From: Candidatus Lindowbacteria bacterium RIFCSPLOWO2_12_FULL_62_27
GTDB lineage: Bacteria; Lindowbacteria; 2-12-FULL-62-27
Direction: 5' to 3'
Length of the DNA stretch: 64,000 nt
Assembly (NCBI GenBank): GCA_001784175.1
Contig: MFPR01000004.1
Coordinates: 434,001-498,000 of the forward strand
The notes beneath the pieces are model-generated. The model searched no databases, was not told the origin of the DNA, and was given only the letters and a program-made list of their open reading frames with translations. A program made the position numbers and the translations under genes. This document shows, piece by piece, positions 42,866-50,908 of this stretch. Numbering within the stretch: position 1 is the stretch's first letter; every line of letters begins with the position of its first letter.

Positions 42866-43953
42866 GGGACGGTTGCTTCGACAGGACGGGTCACGGCTTC
42901 ACAGACGGGCGCGAAGTCGTCGTGATAAACGGAGGTCGGCCGAGCGAGGTCGTTCAACGACAATTCGACGGCGTCCGTCGGGATGAAAGATAACATGCGG
43001 TGGGCGGATTTCAGCCGTCCCAGCATGCGCCGCAACGTCTCCCGGGAGGAGGCGCGAAATCCGTTAAACCGGTGCGGCGCATAGAATCTGTCCCACTCCC
43101 GGCTCAAATACTTTCCCAGCATCCACCAAAGGTATTTTTTCGCAGTCTCTTCCCCTTCCCGGACCGACATACCGTCCTGGCGGGCCAGTTCCTCCGCGAG
43201 GCAACGCTGGACTCCCTCGCACTCGCCCCGCCAGGGGGCTGCGCAGAACCATTCGAAGAGTCCGGGTTCCTGCGAGCCGCGGGCTGAGACCTGGCCGGGA
43301 TGGGCCTGACACAGTTTGTAGAGTTTCTCCAGACGCTTGACCTTGCCGCGGATGACGGGAATGCATGTGGTCAGGATCTCGGCGAACTCATATCCAAGCT
43401 TGCGTTCAATCACGCGGGTGTATCCGTCCCGGACGTCTTCCGTCCGGTGGATCGAGTTTCCGGTCGCAAACCAATGGCTCATGAAGCGGCCTAACCGGCC
43501 GGCGCCGGTGTCGTCTTCGATGTCGGCGTACTCATAATGCGTCATCCACTGGAACCGGCCATGGGTCTGGCCGGAATCAAGCCCGAACATGAGGCAGAGG
43601 CCATGCGCGACCCGGTACGCCGGATGCCGGTCCAGAAAATCCATGCAGAGATCCATCGTTTCAGGCACGTAAAAGTCGTCGTCGGACGCCAGCATGCAGT
43701 AGGGCGTCCGGGCCTGCGCCAGGCCCTGCGCCAGGCAAATGTTGGCGGAGGCCCGCGGATGGGCGAGATGGGTCACGTTCAATTGATCGCGATATCGCCG
43801 GATCATGGAAACGATGGCCTCAAAAGGTTCGGGGTCGCTCGCGTCTGAAATAATGATGGGATGTGAAAAGGCGCGGCCCGCGTAATACGCAAGAAACCGG
43901 GACAGGAACTGTACGCGGTTCCGCGTGGTCACCACCATGGTCAACCTGGGCAT
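42862..43953 (-). CDS. Glycosyltransferase, GT2-like (TIGR00180 type), paralogue of 32207-33286
   Basis: A 363-residue GT-A enzyme almost colinear with the 32207-33286 product: LTMVVTTRNRVQFLSRFLAYY, IIISDASDPEPFEAI, CMLASDDDFYVPETMD, GRFMSHWFATGNSIHRTED and LSLNDLARPTSVYHDDF. ATG 43953 is chosen because the paralogue aligns from there and GGAGG lies 9 bases upstream; a longer frame to 44028 is encoded by the repeat copies at 43967-44065. It lies between pseB and the X-domain gene. The two paralogues may add the same sugar to different acceptors or be a recent duplication for repeat-unit diversification. Confidence 0.8.
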   Translation of the reverse strand: MPRLTMVVTTRNRVQFLSRFLAYYAGRAFSHPIIISDASDPEPFEAIVSMIRRYRDQLNVTHLAHPRASANICLAQGLAQARTPYCMLASDDDFYVPETMDLCMDFLDRHPAYRVAHGLCLMFGLDSGQTHGRFQWMTHYEYADIEDDTGAGRLGRFMSHWFATGNSIHRTEDVRDGYTRVIERKLGYEFAEILTTCIPVIRGKVKRLEKLYKLCQAHPGQVSARGSQEPGLFEWFCAAPWRGECEGVQRCLAEELARQDGMSVREGEETAKKYLWWMLGKYLSREWDRFYAPHRFNGFRASSRETLRRMLGRLKSAHRMLSFIPTDAVELSLNDLARPTSVYHDDFAPVCEAVTRPVEATVP

Positions 43954-43966
43954 GTCCGACAGCCTC

Positions 43967-44065
43967 CGGATCAGCCTCTCCGAGGCCTCAAGTGCCGGCG
44001 TCTCGGACCAGCGCCTCCGGCGCCTCAAGTGTCGGAGTCTCCGACTCCGACCCGACGCCGGCTGG
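43967..44065 (-). repeat. Double-hairpin repeat, copies C1 and C2 (one nested in the other)
   Basis: Plus-strand reading: C1 starts CGGATCAG at 43967 with hairpin 1 GCCTC/TCC/GAGGC, spacer CTCAAGT and the left arm GCCGGCGTC (43994-44002). It is then interrupted in its loop by C2 (about 44004-44053) and resumes with the right arm GACGCCGGC (44054-44062). C2 has hairpin 1 GCGCC/TCC/GGCGC and hairpin 2 GTCGGAGTC (44031-44039), TCC, GACTCCGAC (44043-44051), a fully compensated stem different from C1. The block spans the pseB 3' end; the spacer of C1 supplies the pseB stop codon. Confidence 0.85.
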
Positions 44066-45046
44066 ACAGGCTGCCGTAAGGCTCATCACGTCCGATAGAA
44101 ATTCTTGGGAAAGCCGGATGTCGTTTTGATTGCTGGCGTACCGAAAGCCGCTCTTGACCCGCCGGCCGTTCTTGCTGATGTCACCCAAGGGCGGGAACGC
44201 CGGATAAATCACATAGTGGTCGTCAAACTCGCGCGTGTGCTCGCTTTCGTCCTCCGTGATCAATACCTCATGGATCTTTTCTCCCGGTCGCTTGCCGATA
44301 AATTCGAGCTCGCAGTCCGGCGCGATCAGGCGCGCAATATCCACCACCCGCGTGCTCGCGATTTTCGGAACGAGGATTTCACCGCCATGCATCCGTTCGA
44401 GACAGGTGAGCACGAATTCCACGGCGTTGTCGAGCGACATCCAGAAGCGCGTCATGCGGGGGTCGGTCACAATCAGTTTTCCGCTTTCCCGCTGCTCGAG
44501 AAACAGGGGCACCACGCTTCCGCGGCTCGCCAGAACATTTCCGTATCGCACCACGCTGAACCGCGTCCCCTTCTCCCCGGAATAGACATTGGCCGCGACA
44601 AACAATTTCTCCGCGCAGAGTTTCGTGGCCCCATAGAGATTGACGGGGTGAACCGCCTTGTCCGTGCTCAGGGCGATCACCTTCCGAACGCCCTGGTCGA
44701 TGGCCGCGTTCAGGACGTTCTCCGCACCGATGACGTTGGTCTTGACGGCTTCGATGGGATTGTACTCCAGGGTCGGCACCTGTTTGAGCGCCGCCGCGTG
44801 AATGACGATGTCCACGCCCTGAAAGGCCCGGTCCAAGCGGCTCTTGTCGCGCACATCCCCGATGAAAAATCGGATGGCCGGGTTCCCCACGAACTCCCGC
44901 TGCATCTCCACCTGCTTGAGTTCGTCCCGGCTGAAGATGATCAATTTTTCAGGCAACATTCGGTCGAGGACGAATCTCGCGAAATGTCTCCCGAACGACC
45001 CCGTTCCCCCCGTGACGAGCACCACTCGTCCGTTCAGATCAATCAT
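43988..45046 (-). CDS. pseB: UDP-N-acetylglucosamine 4,6-dehydratase (inverting), PseB-type
   Basis: A 352-residue SDR of the CapD/FlaA1/PseB group, which converts UDP-GlcNAc to a UDP-4-keto-6-deoxy-L-sugar, the first step to pseudaminic acid. Signatures are VLVTGGTGSFGRHF (10-22), SRDELKQVEMQREF, HAAALKQVPTLEYNPIEAVKTNV, STDKAVHPVNLYGATKLCAEKL (Tyr138, Lys142), RYGNVLASRGSVVPLF and MTRFWMSLDNAV. Length and motifs fit the short soluble PseB class, not membrane-bound FlaA1-like forms. The last 25 or so residues (from CPAGVGSESET) are read from the double-hairpin repeat, so the native C-terminus has been replaced. It has its own promoter and heads a three-gene unit. Confidence 0.9.
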   Translation of the reverse strand: MIDLNGRVVLVTGGTGSFGRHFARFVLDRMLPEKLIIFSRDELKQVEMQREFVGNPAIRFFIGDVRDKSRLDRAFQGVDIVIHAAALKQVPTLEYNPIEAVKTNVIGAENVLNAAIDQGVRKVIALSTDKAVHPVNLYGATKLCAEKLFVAANVYSGEKGTRFSVVRYGNVLASRGSVVPLFLEQRESGKLIVTDPRMTRFWMSLDNAVEFVLTCLERMHGGEILVPKIASTRVVDIARLIAPDCELEFIGKRPGEKIHEVLITEDESEHTREFDDHYVIYPAFPPLGDISKNGRRVKSGFRYASNQNDIRLSQEFLSDVMSLTAACPAGVGSESETPTLEAPEALVRDAGT

Positions 45047-45056
45047 TCCGTGGACA

Positions 45057-45085
45057 ACTTAAACTTGGGATCAAAAGCATGTCAA
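45057..45085 (-). promoter_or_regulatory. Putative promoter, leaderless spacing, for pseB
   Basis: On the minus strand TTGACA (45085-45080), a 17-base spacer and TTAAGT (45062-45057) end 10 bases before the ATG at 45046. The sequence resembles the 33325-33296 promoter of the paralogous glycosyltransferase of this unit. Confidence 0.6.
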
Positions 45086-45087
45086 GT

Positions 45088-46149
45088 TCAGTACGGGCCT
45101 TTGAACGTGTCGACCGCGTCGATGCCCCGCAGGTTGCCCTGCGGATGCCGGCCGAGCATGTGCAGAGACAGCCCGACGATGGTCGAAGCCTTTGGATACA
45201 GGACCGACTCGAGACTGGCTGCCACCGGCGCGGGGCAGTTTGGGGAGGAGAGCCGCCGGACGGGGCCGCGCAAGGCGTCGAAGGCCTTTTCCGCGGCCAG
45301 CGCGGCGATCTCGCTTGAGAATCCGCAGCATTCCCAGCTTGTGTCCGCAACGATCAGCCGGCCCGTCTTTCGCACGGACGCCAGAATCGTTTCCTCGTCC
45401 AGGGGCCGGATGGATCTCGGGTCGATGATTTCCACTTCAATCCCTTCCTTGGCAAGCACGCCTGCGGCCACAAGCGCTTCCTGCACCATGTAGGATGTCG
45501 CAACAAGCGTCAGGTCGACGCCCGGCCGGACCACCTTCGCATGGCCGAAGGGCGTCGCGTAGTACTCCTCGGGCACCGGCCCGGTCAATTCGAAGAGCGA
45601 CCGGTGTTCCAGAATGATCACCGGATGGGACGCGCGCAGTGCGGCCATGGTGAGGCCCTTGGCGTCCTCCGGAGACGCCGGCATGACGACCGCCAGACCG
45701 GGGAAATGCGCCAGAACGGACTGCAGGCTCTGCGAATGCGTGGGACCCTGCCCCCAGCCCCGCCCGATGATACCCCGGACCACGATGGGCACAGACCCCG
45801 CACGGCCGCCGTACATGTATCGCCACTTCGCCGCCACGTTGATGAGCTGGTCGAACGCGAGGAACATGAAATCATTTCGCGGGTGGACGACGACCGGCCG
45901 CATGCCCATGACCGCGGCGCCGATGGCGATGCCGGTCAGGGCGTTCTCCATCGCGGGCGCGTCAAACACGCGCGCCGGCCCGAACCGCCGCAGGGCTTCG
46001 ACGGTCGACCCGAAAATTCCCGACGGATAGTCGACGGAGATGCCGGTGACAAAAATACCCGGATCCCGTTCCATGGCCATGCAGAGCCCCTCGGACAGTG
46101 CATCCTTGAATTTGATGTTGCGCGCCGGCCTCAAGGCGTCACCAGACAT
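45088..46149 (-). CDS. TPP-dependent 2-oxoacid dehydrogenase/transketolase-type E1 beta subunit
   Basis: A 353-residue E1-beta-like protein: FKDALSEGLCMAMERDPGIFVTGISV, VFDAPAMENALTGIAIGAAVMGMRPVV (the TPP-activating Glu), FDQLINVAAKWRYMYGG, RGIIGRGWGQGPTHSQSL and a C-terminal IDPRSIRPLDEETILASV. It pairs with the alpha subunit encoded just upstream (11-base overlap). No E2 lipoyl acyltransferase or E3 gene is nearby, so a complete 2-oxoacid dehydrogenase complex is unlikely; with sugar-nucleotide genes in the same operon, carboligation of an acyl unit to a sugar is plausible, but this is inference. Last gene of the operon from 51673. Confidence 0.85.
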   Translation of the reverse strand: MSGDALRPARNIKFKDALSEGLCMAMERDPGIFVTGISVDYPSGIFGSTVEALRRFGPARVFDAPAMENALTGIAIGAAVMGMRPVVVHPRNDFMFLAFDQLINVAAKWRYMYGGRAGSVPIVVRGIIGRGWGQGPTHSQSLQSVLAHFPGLAVVMPASPEDAKGLTMAALRASHPVIILEHRSLFELTGPVPEEYYATPFGHAKVVRPGVDLTLVATSYMVQEALVAAGVLAKEGIEVEIIDPRSIRPLDEETILASVRKTGRLIVADTSWECCGFSSEIAALAAEKAFDALRGPVRRLSSPNCPAPVAASLESVLYPKASTIVGLSLHMLGRHPQGNLRGIDAVDTFKGPY

Positions 46150-47134
46150 CGGCGTACAGATCTCCCTGGGGTGGCGGATCGGCGGCCCGCGCGCGTTTCA
46201 CGGCGTCTTCGACGTCGCGGGTGATGCCGTTGGACAACGCGGCGAGCGCGGCCTCGTCCGCAACGCCAAGGCGGATGATTTCGGCAGCGCTGCGTTTGAC
46301 GGGACACCGCTGCATCCAGGATTCGACTTCTTCGCGCGACCGGTACGTCCGGCCGGCTTCATGATCAAAATGCGGGCCGACATGCTCGAGCCACCGGTAG
46401 GTCATGCATTCCAGAAAGGCCGGCCCCTCGCCGCGTCTCAGGCCATCCGCCAGACGCGCCGAAGCCTCGTACACGGCGGCGAGGTCGTTGCCGTCAACCC
46501 GCTCCGCCTTCAGTTTGAACGATCTCGCCCGTTCGCAGAGTTCCGTGCCGGCCGGTTGGCGGACGGAGAGAGGGCTTTCCGTCGAATAGAGATTGTTCTC
46601 GCAGACGTACAGGACCGGCAGACGGCGGATGGCGGCATAATTGATGCTCTCGTAGAATATCCCCTCTTCGCAGGCCGCCTCGCCAAAGAAGGATACCGCC
46701 AGCCGCCGCTCGCCGCGCATGGAGAATGCCAGGGCCGATCCGGTCGCGATGGCAATCGTCTCACCCAGAATGGCGGTGGAGGCGATGAAGCCGACGGCCT
46801 GCGCTGTCAGATGGGCGGACCCGCCTCGGCCCCGGGAACAGCCGGCCTCACGGCCGTACAGCTCCGCCGCCAGCTCATAGACGCTCCCGCCGCTCGCCAG
46901 GTAATGATTGTGGGCCCGGTGATGGCTGTAGACAACATCGCCCGGCCGCAGCGCCGTGACAACACCGACGGCAACCGCCTCCTGACCAAGTCCAAAATGC
47001 GCGGGCGTCCGCATCTCCTGCTCGCGATATAATTCCGCCAAGCGCCGGCTCGCGATCCGTACGCGCAGGAGCCGCGCGTGCATCTCAAGACGCAGTTCGC
47101 CGGGAATTTCTGTCCGCGCCGGTTCGGCCTTCAC
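46139..47134 (-). CDS. TPP-dependent E1 alpha subunit
   Basis: A 331-residue E1-alpha-like TPP enzyme subunit. Features are MRTPAHFGLGQEAVAVGVVTAL, VYSHHRAHNHYLASGG, CSRGRGGSAHL, and the TPP/Mg region SFFGEAACEEGIFYESINYA, where the usual GDGA begins GEAA, a conservative change at the metal-binding Asp. LPVLYVCENNLYS and FLECMTYRWLEHVGPHFDHE follow the family. GTG 47134 is chosen: it overlaps the TGA of the upstream dehydrogenase-like gene and follows GGGAGG; the longer frame to 47281 is antisense-like over that gene. It works with the beta subunit at 45088. Confidence 0.82.
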   Translation of the reverse strand: MKAEPARTEIPGELRLEMHARLLRVRIASRRLAELYREQEMRTPAHFGLGQEAVAVGVVTALRPGDVVYSHHRAHNHYLASGGSVYELAAELYGREAGCSRGRGGSAHLTAQAVGFIASTAILGETIAIATGSALAFSMRGERRLAVSFFGEAACEEGIFYESINYAAIRRLPVLYVCENNLYSTESPLSVRQPAGTELCERARSFKLKAERVDGNDLAAVYEASARLADGLRRGEGPAFLECMTYRWLEHVGPHFDHEAGRTYRSREEVESWMQRCPVKRSAAEIIRLGVADEAALAALSNGITRDVEDAVKRARAADPPPQGDLYADVW

Positions 47135-48405
47135 ACATCCTCCCTGACGCCCAACACGAATTGCCGGATGCCCGCCGCACGGCATTTCTGGCGGTCCAGC
47201 ACGCCGAACGGATCGACGATGAGCGCGCCGGACATGGCGGCGCGCACATCGGCCGGCGCAACATTCGAAAATTCCTTCCACGGCGTCATGACGACCAATG
47301 CGTCGGCGCCTTCGACGGCCTCCCGCGCGCTGGTGACCTGCACGCCGTTCGGCGCCGCGTCTTTGTCCAGCATGGCCTGCGGATCATACGCCTTCAGGGA
47401 AAGGGGCGCCAGGGCCCGCATCAGCGCGACTGCCGGCGAGTTCTTGATGGACGCCGTATCGGCCTTGTAGGCGATCCCCCAGATGCCGATTTTAGGGCGT
47501 GGGTGATGCGCCAGCAGATGCGTTTTGAGAATTCGCATCGGCCAGTTTTTTCTGTGCGCGCTGTTGGCGAGAAAGGCGTCGATGACACCCCCATCCGTGC
47601 CCCGCGTGAGGGCCATCGATTGAACGGCCGCAAGATCCCGCTCGATGTTGCCGCCGCCGATGCCCAGACCCGGCACGAGATACGCGTGAGGGCCGATCCG
47701 CCGGTCGGATTTCAGCGCCGGAATAATCTCGGACCAGTCCGCGCCCACCGTCTCGCACAGCTCCGCCAGCGTGTTGGAAGCGGACAGCGATGCCGCCAGA
47801 CACACGTTGATGGAAATCTTCGCCAGCTCGGCGCTCTCGTATCGCATTTGAACTACGGGACAGCCGAAAACGTCGAGAATCGCCCGGTACGCCGCCGGCA
47901 GCCTCTCGGCCGGATTCGCGCAACCCACAATGAACCGCTCGGGGTTACGCGCCCGGTCCACCGCGTCGCCGAAAATCAGCGTTTCGACCTGGTAGTAGAG
48001 GCGGATGTCCCGCCGCGCGCCGGCCAGGGTCCGCATCGTGCCCGGCGGAAGCTGGCTCATGACCGCAAGGACCGCATCCGGCGGCGCGGCCCGGACGGCC
48101 GTGTCGAAGAGATGATGAAACCTCGTGAGATCGCTTCGATTCTGGTGGTCGGTTGCGATGTCGATGGAAACATGAATGACCCGGCAGGATGCGAGACCCC
48201 CGGGATCGGACATGAAACGAATCCGGCCGGCGTTTTCTCGAAAAAGTTCCGCAAGGCCCTTCTCATAAATCGGTAAGCGACCGTGCGTCAGATCCCGGCA
48301 CAGGTCCTCATCGGAATCGAACGCCAGAACCTGATCCCCGGTTTTCGCCGCGATCACAATGCTCGATACGATTCCCAGATGGGACAGGCCGGCGAACCCG
48401 ATCAT
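47131..48405 (-). CDS. UDP-glucose/GDP-mannose dehydrogenase-like protein with catalytic Cys replaced by Asn
   Basis: A 424-residue protein with the three-domain layout of nucleotide-sugar 6-dehydrogenases: N-terminal MIGFAGLSHLGIVSS, LPIYEKGLAELF, a central helix AELAKISINVCLAASLSASNTLAELCE with Lys196 and Asn200 conserved, and a C-terminal GIWGIAYKADTASIKNSPAV. The active-site loop, normally GGSCxPKD, reads GIGGGNIERD (248-257), so the nucleophilic Cys is Asn253 and the following Lys is Arg. Oxidation to a uronic acid through a thioester is therefore unlikely; it may oxidise only to the aldehyde or do something else. ATG 48405 overlaps the Gfo/Idh stop (ATGA). Confidence 0.82.
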   Translation of the reverse strand: MIGFAGLSHLGIVSSIVIAAKTGDQVLAFDSDEDLCRDLTHGRLPIYEKGLAELFRENAGRIRFMSDPGGLASCRVIHVSIDIATDHQNRSDLTRFHHLFDTAVRAAPPDAVLAVMSQLPPGTMRTLAGARRDIRLYYQVETLIFGDAVDRARNPERFIVGCANPAERLPAAYRAILDVFGCPVVQMRYESAELAKISINVCLAASLSASNTLAELCETVGADWSEIIPALKSDRRIGPHAYLVPGLGIGGGNIERDLAAVQSMALTRGTDGGVIDAFLANSAHRKNWPMRILKTHLLAHHPRPKIGIWGIAYKADTASIKNSPAVALMRALAPLSLKAYDPQAMLDKDAAPNGVQVTSAREAVEGADALVVMTPWKEFSNVAPADVRAAMSGALIVDPFGVLDRQKCRAAGIRQFVLGVREDV

Positions 48406-49319
48406 GCGGGTTCCCGTTCCGGAACCCCGCTCAACACCGAATGAATCCAAGCGTCCTGGTCGAGGCGGGTGCCGGCGGTCCGGCAGAGTTCCTGAAAGTA
48501 CCGGTATTCTTTTGCCCATGTCGGATCCGGGCCCTCGGCACGTTCCGTTTCCTCGGAGGGCCGGCCGCTCGGCAAGACCCGTTTTCGGATCGTCAGCGTG
48601 CTGAACCCCCATTTGCACAGGCCGTGCAGGTGGAGGCTGCCGAGTTCGCCGAAGAGATCGATCACGAAGGTGTTCCTCCAGCAGATGAGCGACATCTCGA
48701 GTTCGACCATCGGCGTCCCGCGGCTGATCAGGATCGCATGATCGTACGCGCGGTTTTCAAAGCGGTTGAGGCAGCGGACATCGTATGTGCGATGCCGCTG
48801 GTCGCCGAGCAGAAACACCGTCAAGTCGAGGAGATGCGAACCGAGGTCCGATACGACACCGATGCCCCTGTCCCGCCAGGGAGAATTACGCGAATCCCGC
48901 GCCGTGCCGTTCCCGTAGTGGAGCTTCGCCAGATACACGGCGCCGATCGCGTTCTGATCCAGGAGCGCCTTCATGCGCTCGATGGTCGGTTCAAACCGAT
49001 GGTTGTAGGCCGTGTAGCAGGCCACGCGCGAGCGGCGGGTGAGGTCCCGCAGTTCCGCGTAGACGCCGGCCTCCGGCGCGAGCAGCGGTTTTTCGACAAG
49101 AACGTGCTTGCCGCCGGAGATCAGGCGCCGCAGAAGATCAAGCTTCGGGCCGTCACCGGTGCAGAGGAGGGCGGCGTCGAAGTCCGCGGGCGGAACGTCG
49201 TCAATGCGCCTGTGGGACGCGTCGGAAACGGCGGGGTCGACGGTCGCCACGACATCGGCGCCGCATGCCGCCACGCGCTTTCGGCCCTGAATCCCAAGGC
49301 CCACGACGACGCATCTCAC
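48402..49319 (-). CDS. Gfo/Idh/MocA-family oxidoreductase
   Basis: A 305-residue oxidoreductase: Rossmann motif RCVVVGLGIQGRKRV (2-16), HVLVEKPLL with the canonical Glu76-Lys77-Pro78, YTAYNHRFEPTIERM and the substrate-domain SDLGSHLLDLTVFLLGD. It keeps the catalytic EKP that the 463-1683 relative lacks in part. It lies between an HldE-like gene and a Cys-less nucleotide-sugar dehydrogenase, overlapping each by 4 bases. The likely reaction is oxidation or reduction of an NDP-sugar ring carbon, for example C3 or C4. The substrate is not deducible. Confidence 0.85.
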   Translation of the reverse strand: MRCVVVGLGIQGRKRVAACGADVVATVDPAVSDASHRRIDDVPPADFDAALLCTGDGPKLDLLRRLISGGKHVLVEKPLLAPEAGVYAELRDLTRRSRVACYTAYNHRFEPTIERMKALLDQNAIGAVYLAKLHYGNGTARDSRNSPWRDRGIGVVSDLGSHLLDLTVFLLGDQRHRTYDVRCLNRFENRAYDHAILISRGTPMVELEMSLICWRNTFVIDLFGELGSLHLHGLCKWGFSTLTIRKRVLPSGRPSEETERAEGPDPTWAKEYRYFQELCRTAGTRLDQDAWIHSVLSGVPEREPA

Positions 49320-50869
49320 GAGAATTTCAGCTTGCTTTCGACCGTGTCCAGTTTCTTGAGAATATCTTCAGGAGAAACAGGGATATTGCCCTCGCGCTCG
49401 CAGGCGACGCCCGCCGCCATCGACCCCAGGATGGAGGCGACCACAGGGGATTCCGTGGCGCACAGGGCCAGCGTCGCGTACGCCAGCATCGCGTCGCCGC
49501 TGCCCACTGCGTCCACGACATGGGACGCAAAACTGTCCACTGTGAAAAATGACCGCGCTTCGATGCTCGGACGCCGATACGTGAGGATGCCCCGGCTTCC
49601 CAGTTTCAGAATCAGCGTCCTGCATTGCGCGCGTTTGTAGAGCTCCAGCGCCAGCGGCCGGACGACCGAGTCCTGATCGCCCAGCGCAAACCGGGCCTCC
49701 CGTTCATTCGGCGTGATGAGATCGAACGCCTGAAAATCGAGGATGTTGCCCCACCGGCTGGCGACCTGGCTGTCGGCGACCCGCAGTTTTCCCGGCGGAA
49801 GGGCGGCAATCAGGCGTGGAATGCTTTCGTGGTTGAAAATGCCGTGCCGAAAATCGCTGAAAACGTACGCGGCCGCGCCGTCGGCGGAAATGGACGCGAT
49901 GAGTTTGTCCAGCACGCGATCGGAAATCGGGCGATTGTCGACCTTGTCGAATTTCAGCAGCCGGTATCCGTCCGAGACAAATACGTTTTTCTGGGTGGTC
50001 GGCCTCGTCACGTCAATCACAAAATCACCCTCCACCCCGGCCTTCGTCACCTCCCGGATGACAAAATCCTTGAGCGCGTCGCCGCCCAGCACCGTGGAAA
50101 AGCGGACGCGCGCGCCGGCGGCGGCCAGATGCCCGGCGACCACGGCCGCGGCGCCGGCAAAATCGGCGTGCCGTTCATACTTGACGCTCAGGGTGGGCGT
50201 CTTGACCGAGCCGGTGTTGATCGTCGTGCAATGCGTGTGGGTATCGACGATGGTGTCGCCGACGACATGCACGCGGACGCCCCTGAATTTCTGCACGGCC
50301 TCCCGGAGCGCTGGACAGGTGACACCCTCGGATTCCATCAATGTTCCGAGCTTCTCGATCGCCAAGCCCGGCAGTCCGCTTTCGATGAATGCCGAGGACG
50401 AGAAAACGATGTCGCCGGGCGTGAAGAGAATTTCGCCGCCGTAACTGTTCAGCGTTTCCACCTCCACCCGGGTCTGCGGGTGAAGCCCCCGCTCCGTGTA
50501 TTCGTAACCCTTGGCAAAAAAATCCGGCTGCAGCGTCTGAAGGCTGTCGATGGGGGTGGCGCTGTGATCGATCAGGACGTAATCGACGATTTCCAGGGCC
50601 GCAAGATTCATCGCCCGGAGTTCCTGCGGAACAAACGGCCTGAAATTTGCCTTGGTGATGTAGTCGTCGCCGGTCAGGCTCGCAATCAGAACGTCCGCCT
50701 TGGCCTTCGCGTACATGAGATGGCGGATATGTCCGGGATGAACGAGGTCGAACGTGCCGTGACACATGATCACCGTCTGCGCGCGCGGCCGGGGACCGAT
50801 GATCGCCGCAAGCTCCTCACGCGACTTGATTTTCCGGCGGTAATCATTTCCAGTGCGGGCCGATTTCAT
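49316..50869 (-). CDS. HldE-like bifunctional protein: nucleotidyltransferase then PfkB kinase
   Basis: A 517-residue bifunctional enzyme related to heptose kinase/ADP-heptose synthase. The N-terminal domain is a cytidylyltransferase-like fold, VIMCHGTFDLVHPGHIRHL (about 34-52). The C-terminal domain is a PfkB/ribokinase-type sugar kinase, with VHVVGDTIVDTHTH, DFAGAAAVVAGHLAAAGARV and the catalytic DAVGSGDAML near 455-465. The order is the reverse of E. coli HldE (kinase first). It would phosphorylate a sugar phosphate and transfer a nucleotidyl group, perhaps on a heptose or on the product of the adjacent transaldolase. Start ATG 50869; preceded by GGAAAGG. 39 bases after the transaldolase gene. 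Confidence 0.85.
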   Translation of the reverse strand: MKSARTGNDYRRKIKSREELAAIIGPRPRAQTVIMCHGTFDLVHPGHIRHLMYAKAKADVLIASLTGDDYITKANFRPFVPQELRAMNLAALEIVDYVLIDHSATPIDSLQTLQPDFFAKGYEYTERGLHPQTRVEVETLNSYGGEILFTPGDIVFSSSAFIESGLPGLAIEKLGTLMESEGVTCPALREAVQKFRGVRVHVVGDTIVDTHTHCTTINTGSVKTPTLSVKYERHADFAGAAAVVAGHLAAAGARVRFSTVLGGDALKDFVIREVTKAGVEGDFVIDVTRPTTQKNVFVSDGYRLLKFDKVDNRPISDRVLDKLIASISADGAAAYVFSDFRHGIFNHESIPRLIAALPPGKLRVADSQVASRWGNILDFQAFDLITPNEREARFALGDQDSVVRPLALELYKRAQCRTLILKLGSRGILTYRRPSIEARSFFTVDSFASHVVDAVGSGDAMLAYATLALCATESPVVASILGSMAAGVACEREGNIPVSPEDILKKLDTVESKLKFS

Positions 50870-50908
50870 GACGACACCTTTCCGTAACGGTCACATTTCG
50901 ACGGCGGG

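Noticed and set aside
43967-44065. Initially considered as a bidirectional terminator between pseB and the downstream glycosyltransferase
   Set aside because: The hairpins lack T-runs, and the same structure occurs inside coding regions at 31888 and 42758, so it is a dispersed repeat rather than a terminator.
44105-45493. 462-residue plus-strand frame across pseB and the E1 beta gene
   Set aside because: It covers two well-supported minus-strand genes and the intergenic promoter; no family features.
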